NCBI GenBank assembly: GCA_903896925.1
Contig: CAITZM010000181.1
Span: forward strand, 118,918-182,917
Direction of reading: 5' to 3'
Length of the DNA stretch: 64,000 bases
Source of the DNA: an uncultured Lentisphaerota bacterium
Lineage (GTDB): Bacteria; Verrucomicrobiota; Kiritimatiellia; CAIQIC01
Below the pieces are notes generated by a model. The model saw only the letters and a list, made by a program, of their open reading frames with translations, was not told the origin of the DNA and made no database searches. The position numbers and the translations under genes are program-made. Of this stretch, positions 33,542 through 41,535 are shown in pieces (within the stretch, counting starts at the first letter, position 1; each line of letters begins with the position of its first letter).

Positions 33542-35038
33542 ATGATGACGAGTTCACGGCGGGACTTTTTACGGCTGGCGGCGGCGGGCGTGCTCGCCGT
33601 TCCAAGGCTTGGACGAAGCGCGGGTCCGGTTTTTCAAGCCGCGGAACAGCCGCTCGCAAGCCGGCGCCCGAACATCGTTTTGATCCTCACCGATGATCAA
33701 GGCTACGGCGATCTCGGCCGCAACGGCAATCCGCTTATCAAGACGCCGCACCTCGACCGGCTCTACGACGAGAGCGCACACTTCGAGGATTTTCACGTCA
33801 GCCCCACCTGCTCGCCGACGCGCGCGGCGATCATGACCGGTCGCCACGAATTCAAAAGCGGCATCACGCACACGATCCTTGAGCGCGAGCGGCTGGCGCC
33901 GACAGCGACCACCATCGCCCAGGTGCTCCGGCGCGCCGGCTACGCCACAGGCATCTTCGGCAAGTGGCATCTGGGCGACGAGGACGCCTATCAGCCGGAG
34001 CGGCGCGGCTTCGACGAGGTCTTCATCCACGGCGCAGGCGGCATCGGGCAGTCCTACCCCGGCACCTGCGGCGACGCGCCCGGCAACAGCTACTTCGGCC
34101 CGGTCATCAAGCACAATGGCACCTTCGTGAAGACCGATGGTTTTTGCACCGACGTGTTCTTCGCGCAGGCGCAGCAGTGGATCGCCGCGCAAAAACAGGG
34201 GCCGTTTTTCTGCTACCTCGCCACCAACGCGCCGCACGCACCGGTGCAGTGCCCGCCGGAGTACGAAGCAATGTACGCCGGCAAAGTCACCGAGAAGGAA
34301 GCGAAGTACCTGGGCATGGTGACAAATATCGATGACAACGTAGGCCGACTGCTGGCTCGCCTGAAGGAGCTCGGCCGCGAGCGCGACACGCTCGTCATCT
34401 TCATCAACGACAACGGCGGCACCGGCGGCTGCAAAATTTTCAACGCCGGGATGCGCGGCAGCAAAGGGACGGCGTATAACGGCGGCACTCGCGCAATGGC
34501 GCTCTGGCGCTGGCCCGGCCATATCGCACCCGGTGCGCGGCCGCAACTGACCGCCCACCTCGACCTCTTTCCGACCTTCGCCGCGCTCGCGGGCGCGGCG
34601 GTTCCGCCGGAGCTGGCCGCGCAGCTCGAGGGCTTCAGCCTGCTGCCGCTGCTGGCCGACGCGCACGCGCCGTGGCACGATGACCGGATCCTCTTCACCC
34701 ACCTCGGTCGTTGGGGAGGGATGAAACCGGGTGCGCCGCCCGAAAAACATGGCGTGTGCAGCCTGCGCTGGGAAAACTTCCTGCTCGTCCGTGAAAAAAA
34801 GGGCTGGACCCTGCACGATCTGCGCACCGACCCCGGCGAGACCACCGACGTCGCCGCGGAGCATCGTGACGTGGTCACCCGGCTCGACAAGGCCTTTGAC
34901 GCCTGGTGGCAAGCCTGCCTGCCGTGCCTCGTCAACGAAGATGCGCACAAAACCGCACCTGCCATCAATCCATTCAAGGCGCTCTACTGGAAGCAATTCA
35001 ACGGCCCCGGCCCGAACCGGGTGCCACCGCCGTCCTGA
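33542..35038 (+). CDS. Tat-exported Cys-type sulfatase (S1 family)
   Basis: 498 residues from ATG 33542 with AAAGGA upstream; this start gives a twin-arginine signal (SSRRDFLRLAAAG). Metal-binding ILTDDQGYGDLG near 48, formylglycine site CSPTRAAIMTGR with Cys near residue 90, GKWHLG near 140, and a later FINDNGG metal region near 290. The Cys-x-Pro-x-Arg core means it needs formylglycine conversion; no maturase is adjacent. It removes sulfate esters from glycans such as fucans, carrageenans or mucins. Export by Tat suggests folding and maturation in the cytoplasm first. Confidence 0.93.
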   Translation: MMTSSRRDFLRLAAAGVLAVPRLGRSAGPVFQAAEQPLASRRPNIVLILTDDQGYGDLGRNGNPLIKTPHLDRLYDESAHFEDFHVSPTCSPTRAAIMTGRHEFKSGITHTILERERLAPTATTIAQVLRRAGYATGIFGKWHLGDEDAYQPERRGFDEVFIHGAGGIGQSYPGTCGDAPGNSYFGPVIKHNGTFVKTDGFCTDVFFAQAQQWIAAQKQGPFFCYLATNAPHAPVQCPPEYEAMYAGKVTEKEAKYLGMVTNIDDNVGRLLARLKELGRERDTLVIFINDNGGTGGCKIFNAGMRGSKGTAYNGGTRAMALWRWPGHIAPGARPQLTAHLDLFPTFAALAGAAVPPELAAQLEGFSLLPLLADAHAPWHDDRILFTHLGRWGGMKPGAPPEKHGVCSLRWENFLLVREKKGWTLHDLRTDPGETTDVAAEHRDVVTRLDKAFDAWWQACLPCLVNEDAHKTAPAINPFKALYWKQFNGPGPNRVPPPS

Positions 35039-35249
35039 GCCTGCCGCCACGGCAAGATCTCCACCCGGCTGCCCGGCGCCGACCACACACCACGTGGCCA
35101 AGCGGATCCGCCGCCGCATAGGGCGACGCCCAACAGGGCGGCCCGTCTGCAAATAAACACGGCGGTTGCCGCAGCACGCACCAGCACAGTTCCCTCACTC
35201 CGCGCGCGCTGCGAAAACCGCCGTCGACCAACCACCGCGACCACAGGGC

Positions 35250-35585
35250 TTAGAACGGTCCGTGCACCGAACAAGCCGTCTTGCCGGACAGATCGGTAGG
35301 CAATGTATAGGCGCCGCCACCCTTGCAGACCGGCGTGTCCTTGATGTAGCCATTGGTTCCCACCAACTGCGTCATGGCTGTCGCCACGGAATTGGAATAG
35401 TCCAAGGCATACTGCTGCATCGCGCCATCGAGCAGGCGCATGTTGTTGAAGCAGGAGCTTTGCATGGATTTGGAGCGCGCGTTGATGAACGACGGCACCG
35501 CGATCGCAGCCAGCAAGGCGATGATAGCTACGACGATCATGATCTCAACCAGGGTGAACCCTTTTCTATTCTGCTTTATTTTCAT
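35250..35585 (-). CDS. Small type II pseudopilin-like protein
   Basis: 111 residues from ATG 35585 with GGAG nine bases upstream. Prepilin signal MKIKQNRKG-FTLVEIMIVVAII with Gly before the cut and Glu at +5, followed by INARSKSMQSSCFNNMRLLDGAMQQYALD, the GspG/PilA-like short globular type common in PVC genomes. Two Cys later could form a disulfide. It is a solitary gene without secretion-system neighbours. Role unknown beyond pseudopilus-like assembly. The 211 bases before it (35039-35249) show no gene. Confidence 0.85.
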   Translation of the reverse strand: MKIKQNRKGFTLVEIMIVVAIIALLAAIAVPSFINARSKSMQSSCFNNMRLLDGAMQQYALDYSNSVATAMTQLVGTNGYIKDTPVCKGGGAYTLPTDLSGKTACSVHGPF

Positions 35586-35845
35586 TTTTTCATTCTCCGC
35601 CCCGGTTCCTAGGTCCGACTGTCGCTTACAACCCCACAGTACCCAAAACCCAAGCACCGAGCTGGAACCTATCTAGCAGATGTCATGCCATCGCGTTCCG
35701 GGAGCCCATTTGGCGGGCCGGCAGCGGGCCGAGGTCTATATCTGGTGTGCCGCCAGCCCGGGCCTCTCATCGTTGCAAATCTGAGCTGCCGCCCGGGTGC
35801 CCTCCCCGTCGGCGCGATTTTGCTTCCCCAAGGCCGCGGCCGCGC

Positions 35846-35859
35846 TATCCTTCGCGCCC
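35846..35859 (+). promoter_or_regulatory. Possible -10 box of the radical SAM gene
   Basis: TATCCT (35846-35851) lies 8 bases before ATG 35860 with no Shine-Dalgarno sequence, fitting a leaderless message. The -35 is unclear. Confidence 0.3.
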
Positions 35860-37056
35860 ATGATCCTACAGATGACCAGACGGGCCTTGGCCGCCAGCGA
35901 AATGCGGCTGTTGCTGAACTTTGCCTGGAACTGCGGCTGGAAAGGCATCCGTTCCGTGCAGCTCTTCAAGCGGCGTATCAAGCAGGGCGTCTATTTCCCT
36001 CCATTTCTCAACATTTCCATCACCAGCGCCTGCAACCTGCGCTGCACGGGGTGCTGGGTGGATGTGGACCGCCCGGCGCAACAGCTCGATTTCGAGGCGC
36101 TGAACAAGCTGATCGTGAGCGCCCAGCGCTATGGCAACAGCTTCTTCGGCATCCTCGGTGGCGAGCCGTTCATGCACCCGAGACTGCTGGATATCTTCGC
36201 CGCGCACCCGGACTGCTATTTCCAGGTCTTCACCAACGGCCAGTTCCTGACCGATGAGACCGCCGCGCGGCTGCGCCAGCTGGGCAACGTCACGACCCTG
36301 ATCAGCATCGAGGGCAACGCGCTCATCAGCGACCAGCGGCGCGGGCGGCCGGACGTGTTCAACCGCTCGCTGCGCGGCCTGGAGACCAGTGTGCGCCACA
36401 AGCTGATCACCGGCGTCGCGACGAGCGTCTGCCAGAACAACATCGGCGATCTGCTGACTGAGGCGTGGCTCGATGAGCTGATCCGGCGTGGCGTGCTCTA
36501 TGTCTGGTTCTACACCTACCGTCCCGTCGGTGCGCAGCCGGCGCCGGAGCTGGCTCTGCGCCCGGAGCAGGTGCTGCAGTTGCGCCGCTTCTGCGTCGAA
36601 ATGCGCAAGCGCAAACCCATCGGCATCATCGATGCCTACTGGGACGACACCGGGCACGCGCTCTGCCCCGCCGCCACCGGCGTCAGCCACCACATCTCGC
36701 CCACCGGCGCCATCGAGCCCTGTCCCATCATCCAGTTCGCCGGCGCGAACATCAGCGACAACGGCGGCGATATTTACAAGACCATCACCGAGGCGGATTA
36801 TCTGCGCGAGTTCCGCCGGCTCGCCGCGACCACCACGCGCGGCTGCATCATTTTGGAGCGGCCCGACCTGTTGCGTGAATTCGTGCTGCGGATGAAGTTG
36901 AGCGACACCACCGCCCGCCAGACCGCGCTCGCCGAACTCGCGACGATGCAGCCGCGCGGCAGCCAGCACACGCCCGGGCAGGAGATCCCGGAGGAGTTCT
37001 GGCCCTACCGCCTGGCCAAGAAATACTGGTTCTTCGGTTTCGGTGCCTATTCATGA
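35860..37056 (+). CDS. Radical SAM protein, SPASM-like, unknown substrate
   Basis: 398 residues. Radical SAM motif ITSACNLRCTGCW near residues 54-66 (CxxxCxxC), followed by GGEP near 107 and LISIEGN. C-terminal Cys residues (LCPAAT, EPCPII, GCIILE) could bind one auxiliary cluster. It is not a recognised sulfatase maturase. Its stop overlaps the start of a glycine-cleavage H-like protein (ATGA), so the two are translationally coupled and probably act together, perhaps on the lipoyl or a related group of that partner. Reaction unknown. Confidence 0.8.
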   Translation: MILQMTRRALAASEMRLLLNFAWNCGWKGIRSVQLFKRRIKQGVYFPPFLNISITSACNLRCTGCWVDVDRPAQQLDFEALNKLIVSAQRYGNSFFGILGGEPFMHPRLLDIFAAHPDCYFQVFTNGQFLTDETAARLRQLGNVTTLISIEGNALISDQRRGRPDVFNRSLRGLETSVRHKLITGVATSVCQNNIGDLLTEAWLDELIRRGVLYVWFYTYRPVGAQPAPELALRPEQVLQLRRFCVEMRKRKPIGIIDAYWDDTGHALCPAATGVSHHISPTGAIEPCPIIQFAGANISDNGGDIYKTITEADYLREFRRLAATTTRGCIILERPDLLREFVLRMKLSDTTARQTALAELATMQPRGSQHTPGQEIPEEFWPYRLAKKYWFFGFGAYS

Positions 37057-37547
37057 CCACGCCGAAACAGCAGCTGGATTTCCCTGCGATCGTCACCGAT
37101 GCCGGCGACGCCATCGCCTTCCGCCGCTGCGGCCTCGCGCTGACGCTACCAAAGAGTTTCTGTTACACCGCCGGCCACTACTGGCTCGCCAAGGTGGCGG
37201 AACCGGACACCTGGCGGATCGGCTTTACGGCCTTCGCCGTGCGGATGCTCGGCGATTTCGTCGAGTTCCATCTCGACCCGCAGCCCGGTGCACCCATCCA
37301 GCTCGGCCAGACCATCGGCAATTACGAGGGACTCAAGGCGGTCACGGAACTGTTCAGCGTCGTGGAGGGTGTGTTCGTCCGCGGCAATCCCGCACTGGCG
37401 GGCGATGGCGATCTGACGCGCAGCGACCCGCACGGCGCCGGCTGGTTGATGGAAGCGCGCGGCGCGCCCGATCCCGCCAGCCTCGATGTCCACGGCTACC
37501 TCGCGCTGCTCAACGCCACGCTCGACCGCCTCCGCGGCCGCCAATGA
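37053..37547 (+). CDS. Glycine cleavage H-protein-like lipoyl carrier
   Basis: 164 residues. The order of motifs follows GcvH: GHYWLAKVAEPDTWRIGFTA (opening beta strands), RMLGDFVEFHLDPQPGAPI (the LGD-x-V-x-V-x-LP region), IGNYEGLKAVTELFSVVEG (the ES-V-K-A lipoyl-lysine hairpin with the Lys kept), RGNPAL and HGAGWLMEA (the P-x-G-x-GW ending). So the lipoylation site seems intact, but the ESVKA box reads EGLKA. No P or T protein of glycine cleavage is nearby. A dedicated carrier for the radical SAM partner is the simplest reading. Confidence 0.72.
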   Translation: MTTPKQQLDFPAIVTDAGDAIAFRRCGLALTLPKSFCYTAGHYWLAKVAEPDTWRIGFTAFAVRMLGDFVEFHLDPQPGAPIQLGQTIGNYEGLKAVTELFSVVEGVFVRGNPALAGDGDLTRSDPHGAGWLMEARGAPDPASLDVHGYLALLNATLDRLRGRQ

Positions 37548-37577
37548 TTGCCGATTGAAGATTGAAGAGTGCCGATT
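37546..37577. repeat. Short tandem-like repeat, GATTG/GAAGATTG type
   Basis: A run of GATTGCCGATTGAAGATTGA followed by AGAGTGCCGATT right after the GcvH-like stop. Units of 7-8 bases recur imperfectly. The stretch 37578-37927 between convergent genes holds this and the palindrome at 37772. Confidence 0.55.
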
Positions 37578-37771
37578 TGCGGTAATTTCACCTGAAATAT
37601 TTCCAGGAGCTTAAAGCGTAAGGCGCAGAGCTCCAGAGACTGCGCGGGAGAGCCAGCAAACAGCCACTGCTGCTCCCCTCCGTCGCAAGAGGTCTTGAAC
37701 ACAATCAAGCCGTGGTCCTGTACGAAGCACGGCTGGCCATCCCGGCATGAGCCAACCGAGCCCCATCGCTC

Positions 37772-37800
37772 TGTAGGCCGGGTCTCCGACCCGGCGCACC
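37772..37800. repeat. REP-like palindrome (TGTAGGCC family, copy 2)
   Basis: TGTAGGCCGGGTC-TCC-GACCCGGC; the GGGTC/GACCC stem carries a TCC loop. It matches 5913-5941 closely. It lies in the convergent gap between the GcvH-like and M60 genes, where a terminator would be expected. Confidence 0.6.
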
Positions 37801-37927
37801 CCGCTCCCGCGACCCATCCCAGCCAAGCGGCTCAAGGGACTTCATGGACGGGATGGGCGACATCGTTTAAAGCCTGCCCCTTCAGTCCCTCTTGTCCCTT
37901 TCGTCCTTGGCAAAACCATGCTTTTTC

Positions 37928-39415
37928 TCACGGCTTGGCTTGCTGCGCGGGCGTTGCTGCTTTGCGCCACGCCGCGTAATCGAACGCGGGCAGGCTCTTC
38001 AGCTCGGCGCAGAGTTCGTCGGGGCAGGCGTAGCCGAGCTGCTTGAAGAACCCGGTGAGGTCGGCCTTGGCGTTGCGCGAGTAGCGGCGGACGAACTCGG
38101 CCTGCCGCTGCGGCTCGGGCATTTTGCGGCCGAGCGGCACGGCCTGGTAGGAGACCAGCATTTTCTGCAGCGGCTCCCAGCCGTAGCTCCGCAGCAGCAC
38201 GACGAACGGCGCGAGCTGGTCGAAGGGATCCGTGCTCGGCGGCGTGCCGAGGCGGCGGTCAAGCGCCTTGAAAAGCTTCGCTCCGTCGAGCGCGCCGTGG
38301 CCCTGGCCGGTCGGCTTGCCGACGATGTGCTCCATGCAATAGAGCGAGAAGAAGTTGACCGTCACCTCCGTCTGGCCGTTGAAGGTCCAGTCGGCGGACT
38401 GGTGGTTATGGCCGAGCTCGTGGAAGAAGCCCCAGTCGCCCTTCGTGCGGAGCGCGGCGAGATCGGTGATCATCGGCGCCGAGGCGAGGTAGCACATGAA
38501 GGGATAGCCGGAGTGCATCCAGCCCGCGCTGATCTGGCGGTCGGGCACGACGCGCTCCTGTGCGGCGCGCGCCGGCCAGCCGACGAGGCCATCCTCGGCG
38601 GCGATGACGCTGTCCCACCATTGCAACAGCGGCGTGGGGTCATCCATGGTGCGCACCTGCGCCGCCGGGAAATGCAGGATCATGCCGCGACCGACCAGCT
38701 CGCCCCACGGCGCAAGCGCGTTGCGGCTCTTTTTCCAATCGGCCACGCTGGTCTTGCCGAGCACAAAGAACGGCGCCTCCACCGCGTTCGCGAAACGCAG
38801 TCCGATGTTGAGGTCGCCGCGCGGCGCATCCTTGGCCAGCTTCACCGAGACAAACAGAGGGCCGCCGAAGGCATTGGCAATCTGCGTCGGCTGCTGGGTG
38901 AGCGGGAAGCTGCGCGCGATGGACGGGAAGCGCTTCCACTTGTCGATCTTGTCGTTGAACAACCGGTCGGTATGGCAGCCCACCTGGATCTCGATCGTCA
39001 CCCCCGCGGGCAGCGCGACCACCGGCGTGACGGTGACAATCTCGCCTGCGTTGGCGTAGAGGCCCGTGCTCTGCCAGCCATCCTTGCGCCCGGCATAGAG
39101 CGCGGAGTCCGGGCCGTGGTTCTTCGGGCCGTGCACGGTGACGACGCGGGTCACGCGCGGTGCACCAGCCGGAGCGACGCCGGGGAAATCCGCCGCCGAG
39201 GGATGCGCCTTCACCTGCGCCGGCGGCAGCACCATGTAATCCTTGACCTGCTGCACCAAGACTTTTTTTGCCGTTGGATCGGTCGGCACCGTAAACGGCG
39301 CCTTGTCCCGCGGCGCGATCGCCTCCGCGCCCGTCAGTGGCGCGGCATGAGCAAAGGGCATCGCAAACATCAACAGGGCTGCAAACCTTGAGCGGGTGTG
39401 GTTGAATTTGAGCAT
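37928..39415 (-). CDS. Secreted M60-family (enhancin/mucinase-like) metallopeptidase
   Basis: 495 residues from ATG 39415, with AAGGA upstream and signal peptide about 1-24 (PFAHA). Residues about 60-270 form N-terminal beta-sandwiches. The catalytic motif is HELGHNHQSADWTF near residue 328, followed by GQTEVTVNFFS, exactly the M60 pattern (HExGH-x-n-E) of peptidases that cleave mucin-type O-glycoproteins. It would degrade host or algal glycoproteins outside the cell. It is 8 bases downstream of the lyase-like gene on the same strand, so they are likely co-expressed. Confidence 0.9.
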   Translation of the reverse strand: MLKFNHTRSRFAALLMFAMPFAHAAPLTGAEAIAPRDKAPFTVPTDPTAKKVLVQQVKDYMVLPPAQVKAHPSAADFPGVAPAGAPRVTRVVTVHGPKNHGPDSALYAGRKDGWQSTGLYANAGEIVTVTPVVALPAGVTIEIQVGCHTDRLFNDKIDKWKRFPSIARSFPLTQQPTQIANAFGGPLFVSVKLAKDAPRGDLNIGLRFANAVEAPFFVLGKTSVADWKKSRNALAPWGELVGRGMILHFPAAQVRTMDDPTPLLQWWDSVIAAEDGLVGWPARAAQERVVPDRQISAGWMHSGYPFMCYLASAPMITDLAALRTKGDWGFFHELGHNHQSADWTFNGQTEVTVNFFSLYCMEHIVGKPTGQGHGALDGAKLFKALDRRLGTPPSTDPFDQLAPFVVLLRSYGWEPLQKMLVSYQAVPLGRKMPEPQRQAEFVRRYSRNAKADLTGFFKQLGYACPDELCAELKSLPAFDYAAWRKAATPAQQAKP

Positions 39416-39423
39416 GGTTTTCC

Positions 39424-40272
39424 TTATGGCAGGGTGGTGATCAAAATATCGTCGTGATACACGATGCGGGCATTGGTGACGTCGGTGGTCTCCGGCGCAC
39501 CGGGGCGATAGAGCCCCCACTTAACATAGCCGACCTGGTGGGTGCGGTCCTCGTCAATGTTGGGACCGGCATGTTTTAGCATCTTGGCGAATTCCAGCTG
39601 CCGACCGGTTTTCACCCAGGCTTCTATCAGTCCGTTCGTCCCGGTGGACCAGGTGATATCGAACCGGAAATCCATCCACTCGCCGGCCTTATATTTTTTG
39701 ACCAGCACGTCCTGCTCGTTCATGTGGCGCAAGACAACCGCATCGCGTTTGACGCCGACAAACATATCCGGGCCGCCATCCGTGCGCTTGAACTGCCAGA
39801 TGATGTCCACCGTCGGCGCCTTGCTCACCTGCCAGCTCTTGTCGAGCATCACGCTGAACTGATAGCGGCGACGGTCGCCCGCCTGATAGCGCGCCGCCTT
39901 CGACTTCATCGCATCGGACTCCGCCCGATGCTTGCCCGCCGAAATATAATCGTCGCTTACCGCCACCTTGCTGCGGATGGCATACGTGCCGCTTCTGGCA
40001 CATTCCTTCGTGGCCTGCAGCGCATCCGCCGCCTTGGGTGACACGGCCGTCACACCCTGTGCGGGTCTTGTGATCTGCCCATCATCGTAGTCGACCTTGA
40101 GGAGCACTATCCCAGTGTTCGTCGGCGACGCAATGGTTTCCGGTGATGATTTCGACAAGCTCACCATGGGTTGGAAAGCCAACAAGGCCAAAGCTCCAAG
40201 GATGGGAATCCCGACCGCGCAGCGCGTCGGGACCAAGCCTTGAAAACTGGCGGTGGCGGTTTCTGTTCTCAT
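39424..40272 (-). CDS. Exported polysaccharide-lyase-like (jelly-roll) protein
   Basis: 282 residues from ATG 40272; ATG 40293 is an alternative. The mature part shows GTYAIRSKVAVSDD, AGKHRAESDAM, RYQFSVMLDKSW, PTVDIIWQFKR, YKAGEWMDFRFDITWS and QVGYVKWGLYRPG. That order is the beta-jelly-roll polysaccharide lyase family related to heparin lyase I and PL-type glucuronan/alginate lyases. The export signal is unusual: it is long, and part of its codons form the hairpin at 40209-40232. The substrate could be a uronic-acid glycan; catalytic residues cannot be fixed by eye. Confidence 0.65.
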   Translation of the reverse strand: MRTETATASFQGLVPTRCAVGIPILGALALLAFQPMVSLSKSSPETIASPTNTGIVLLKVDYDDGQITRPAQGVTAVSPKAADALQATKECARSGTYAIRSKVAVSDDYISAGKHRAESDAMKSKAARYQAGDRRRYQFSVMLDKSWQVSKAPTVDIIWQFKRTDGGPDMFVGVKRDAVVLRHMNEQDVLVKKYKAGEWMDFRFDITWSTGTNGLIEAWVKTGRQLEFAKMLKHAGPNIDEDRTHQVGYVKWGLYRPGAPETTDVTNARIVYHDDILITTLP

Positions 40273-40388
40273 TTCGTTTTCTTTCCGCATCATCCACTCA
40301 ACACGAGCAAGGCCGTCGCTGGCCGTCTACGCTGCGGCGGCAGAAATGCCGCCGCTCCCAGCCAGAACAATCGCGTACAGAGCCTCTT

Positions 40389-40549
40389 CTGTAGCGGCGC
40401 CCTGTGATCGCCGGCGTCGACAACAAGGCGCCGCTACAGCAGCACGAAAGCTCCGCCCGCCTTTTGATAGGGCGGGGCTTCCAGCCCCGCGAACTGCAGC
40501 AGAGCGGCTAACATCGAACACCGAACATCCAACATCGAACATCGAAGGG
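40389..40549. repeat. Cluster of intergenic hairpins and a CATCGAACA-type repeat
   Basis: CTGTAGCGGCGCC (40389-40401) pairs perfectly with GGCGCCGCTACAG (40427-40439). GCGGGGCT-TCC-AGCCCCGC sits at 40472-40490. An array of near-octamer units (AACATCGAACACCGAACATC and on) spans 40511-40549. All lie in the gap between the epimerase and lyase-like genes; no coding sequence is convincing there. Confidence 0.65.
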
Positions 40550-40554
40550 CGGAA

Positions 40555-41481
40555 TCAGTTGACGCCGAGCAGCGCGCGCAGGCCCCCGGTCAGGCTGAAC
40601 TTGGGTTGATAGCCGAGCACGCGCCGCGCCTTGGAGATGTCGGCATAGGAGTGCCGGATGTCGCCGTTGCGCGCCGCGCGGAACTCCGGTGTGACACGGC
40701 GGCCGACGATCTGCTGCAGGGCCTCCAGCAGCTCAAGCAATGAAACCTTGGTACTCGTCGCCACGTTGAACGCCTCGCCGCGGCCGACCTGGTCGGACCG
40801 CATCGCGAGCAGGTTGGCCTGCACGATGTCCTTGACGAAGACGAAGTCGCGCGTCTGCCCGCCGTCGCCGAAGATGACCGGCGTGCGGCCTGCCTGGAGG
40901 TCGGCGGCGAACTTGGAGATCACGCCGGAATACATCGAGCGCGCGTCCTGGCGCGGGCCGAAGACGTTGAAGTAACGCAATACAACCGTCTGGAGGCCGT
41001 AGAGCGTGCTGAAGAGGTGCAGGTAATGCTCTCCGGCCAGCTTGCCGAGCGCGTAGGGCGACTCCGGCTCCGGCAGCATCTCCTCGCGCTTGGGCAGGTC
41101 GGGATTGTTGCCGTAGATGGCGGCGGAACTGGCGAGCACGACGCGCCTGGCGCCGGCGGCGCGCGCAGCCTGCAGGACGTTGAGCGTGCCCCGGATGTTG
41201 ATCGCGTCATTCTCCTCCGGCTGCTCCACGGAGATGGCGACGGAGACCAGCGCGGCCTCGTGAAATACATACTCGATGCCGCGCATTGCCGCCTGCAACG
41301 CGGCCGGTTCGCGGATGTCACCGCGCACGAACTCGACGCGGTCGGCGAAGCCCTGCAGGTTTTCGACGTGGCCGGTGGCCAGATTGTCGAAGACGCGCAC
41401 GGTGTGCCCCTCGGCCACGAGCGCCTCCGCGATGTGCGAGCCGATGAAACCGCAGCCGCCGGTGATAAGGTAATGGGCCAT
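40555..41481 (-). CDS. NAD-dependent epimerase/dehydratase, UDP-hexose(NAc) 4-epimerase type
   Basis: 308 residues, AAGGA before the ATG. Extended short-chain dehydrogenase: nucleotide site ITGGCGFIGSHIA near residue 6, FHEAALVSV, the catalytic Ser/Tyr-x3-Lys (ASSAAIYG, YALGKLAGE), and FNVFGPRQD, the WbpP/GalE-like order. It probably interconverts UDP-GlcNAc and UDP-GalNAc or UDP-Glc and UDP-Gal. It lies downstream of an N-acetylhexosamine 1-kinase gene, as in the lacto-N-biose pathway of bifidobacteria, where the epimerase recycles UDP sugars. A TATAGT box lies in the 54-base gap upstream. Confidence 0.87.
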   Translation of the reverse strand: MAHYLITGGCGFIGSHIAEALVAEGHTVRVFDNLATGHVENLQGFADRVEFVRGDIREPAALQAAMRGIEYVFHEAALVSVAISVEQPEENDAINIRGTLNVLQAARAAGARRVVLASSAAIYGNNPDLPKREEMLPEPESPYALGKLAGEHYLHLFSTLYGLQTVVLRYFNVFGPRQDARSMYSGVISKFAADLQAGRTPVIFGDGGQTRDFVFVKDIVQANLLAMRSDQVGRGEAFNVATSTKVSLLELLEALQQIVGRRVTPEFRAARNGDIRHSYADISKARRVLGYQPKFSLTGGLRALLGVN

Positions 41482-41535
41482 GTTTGTTTTCCTTTTCTTT
41501 CGGTCACTATACCCGCTGTTCGAGGACGATGACTA

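Noticed and set aside
30784..33543. 919-codon reverse frame over the PpiD-like and deoC genes
   Set aside because: Both forward genes are recognisable families; the reverse frame shows only Arg/Ala/Gly-rich shadow text.
35860..37056. Radical SAM protein as the sulfatase maturase
   Set aside because: It is near a Cys-type sulfatase but separated by a pseudopilin on the other strand, and it lacks the two-cluster Cys pattern I expect of anaerobic maturases.
37446..37460. GGTTGATGGAAG in the GcvH-like gene as a further copy of the GH106 repeat
   Set aside because: It encodes the conserved GWLMEA ending of an H-like protein and lacks the inverted partner, so the match is chance.
40294..40560. 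A CRISPR-like array in the CATCGAACA repeat
   Set aside because: Units are about eight bases with no spacers and no cas genes; this is a short slippage-type repeat.
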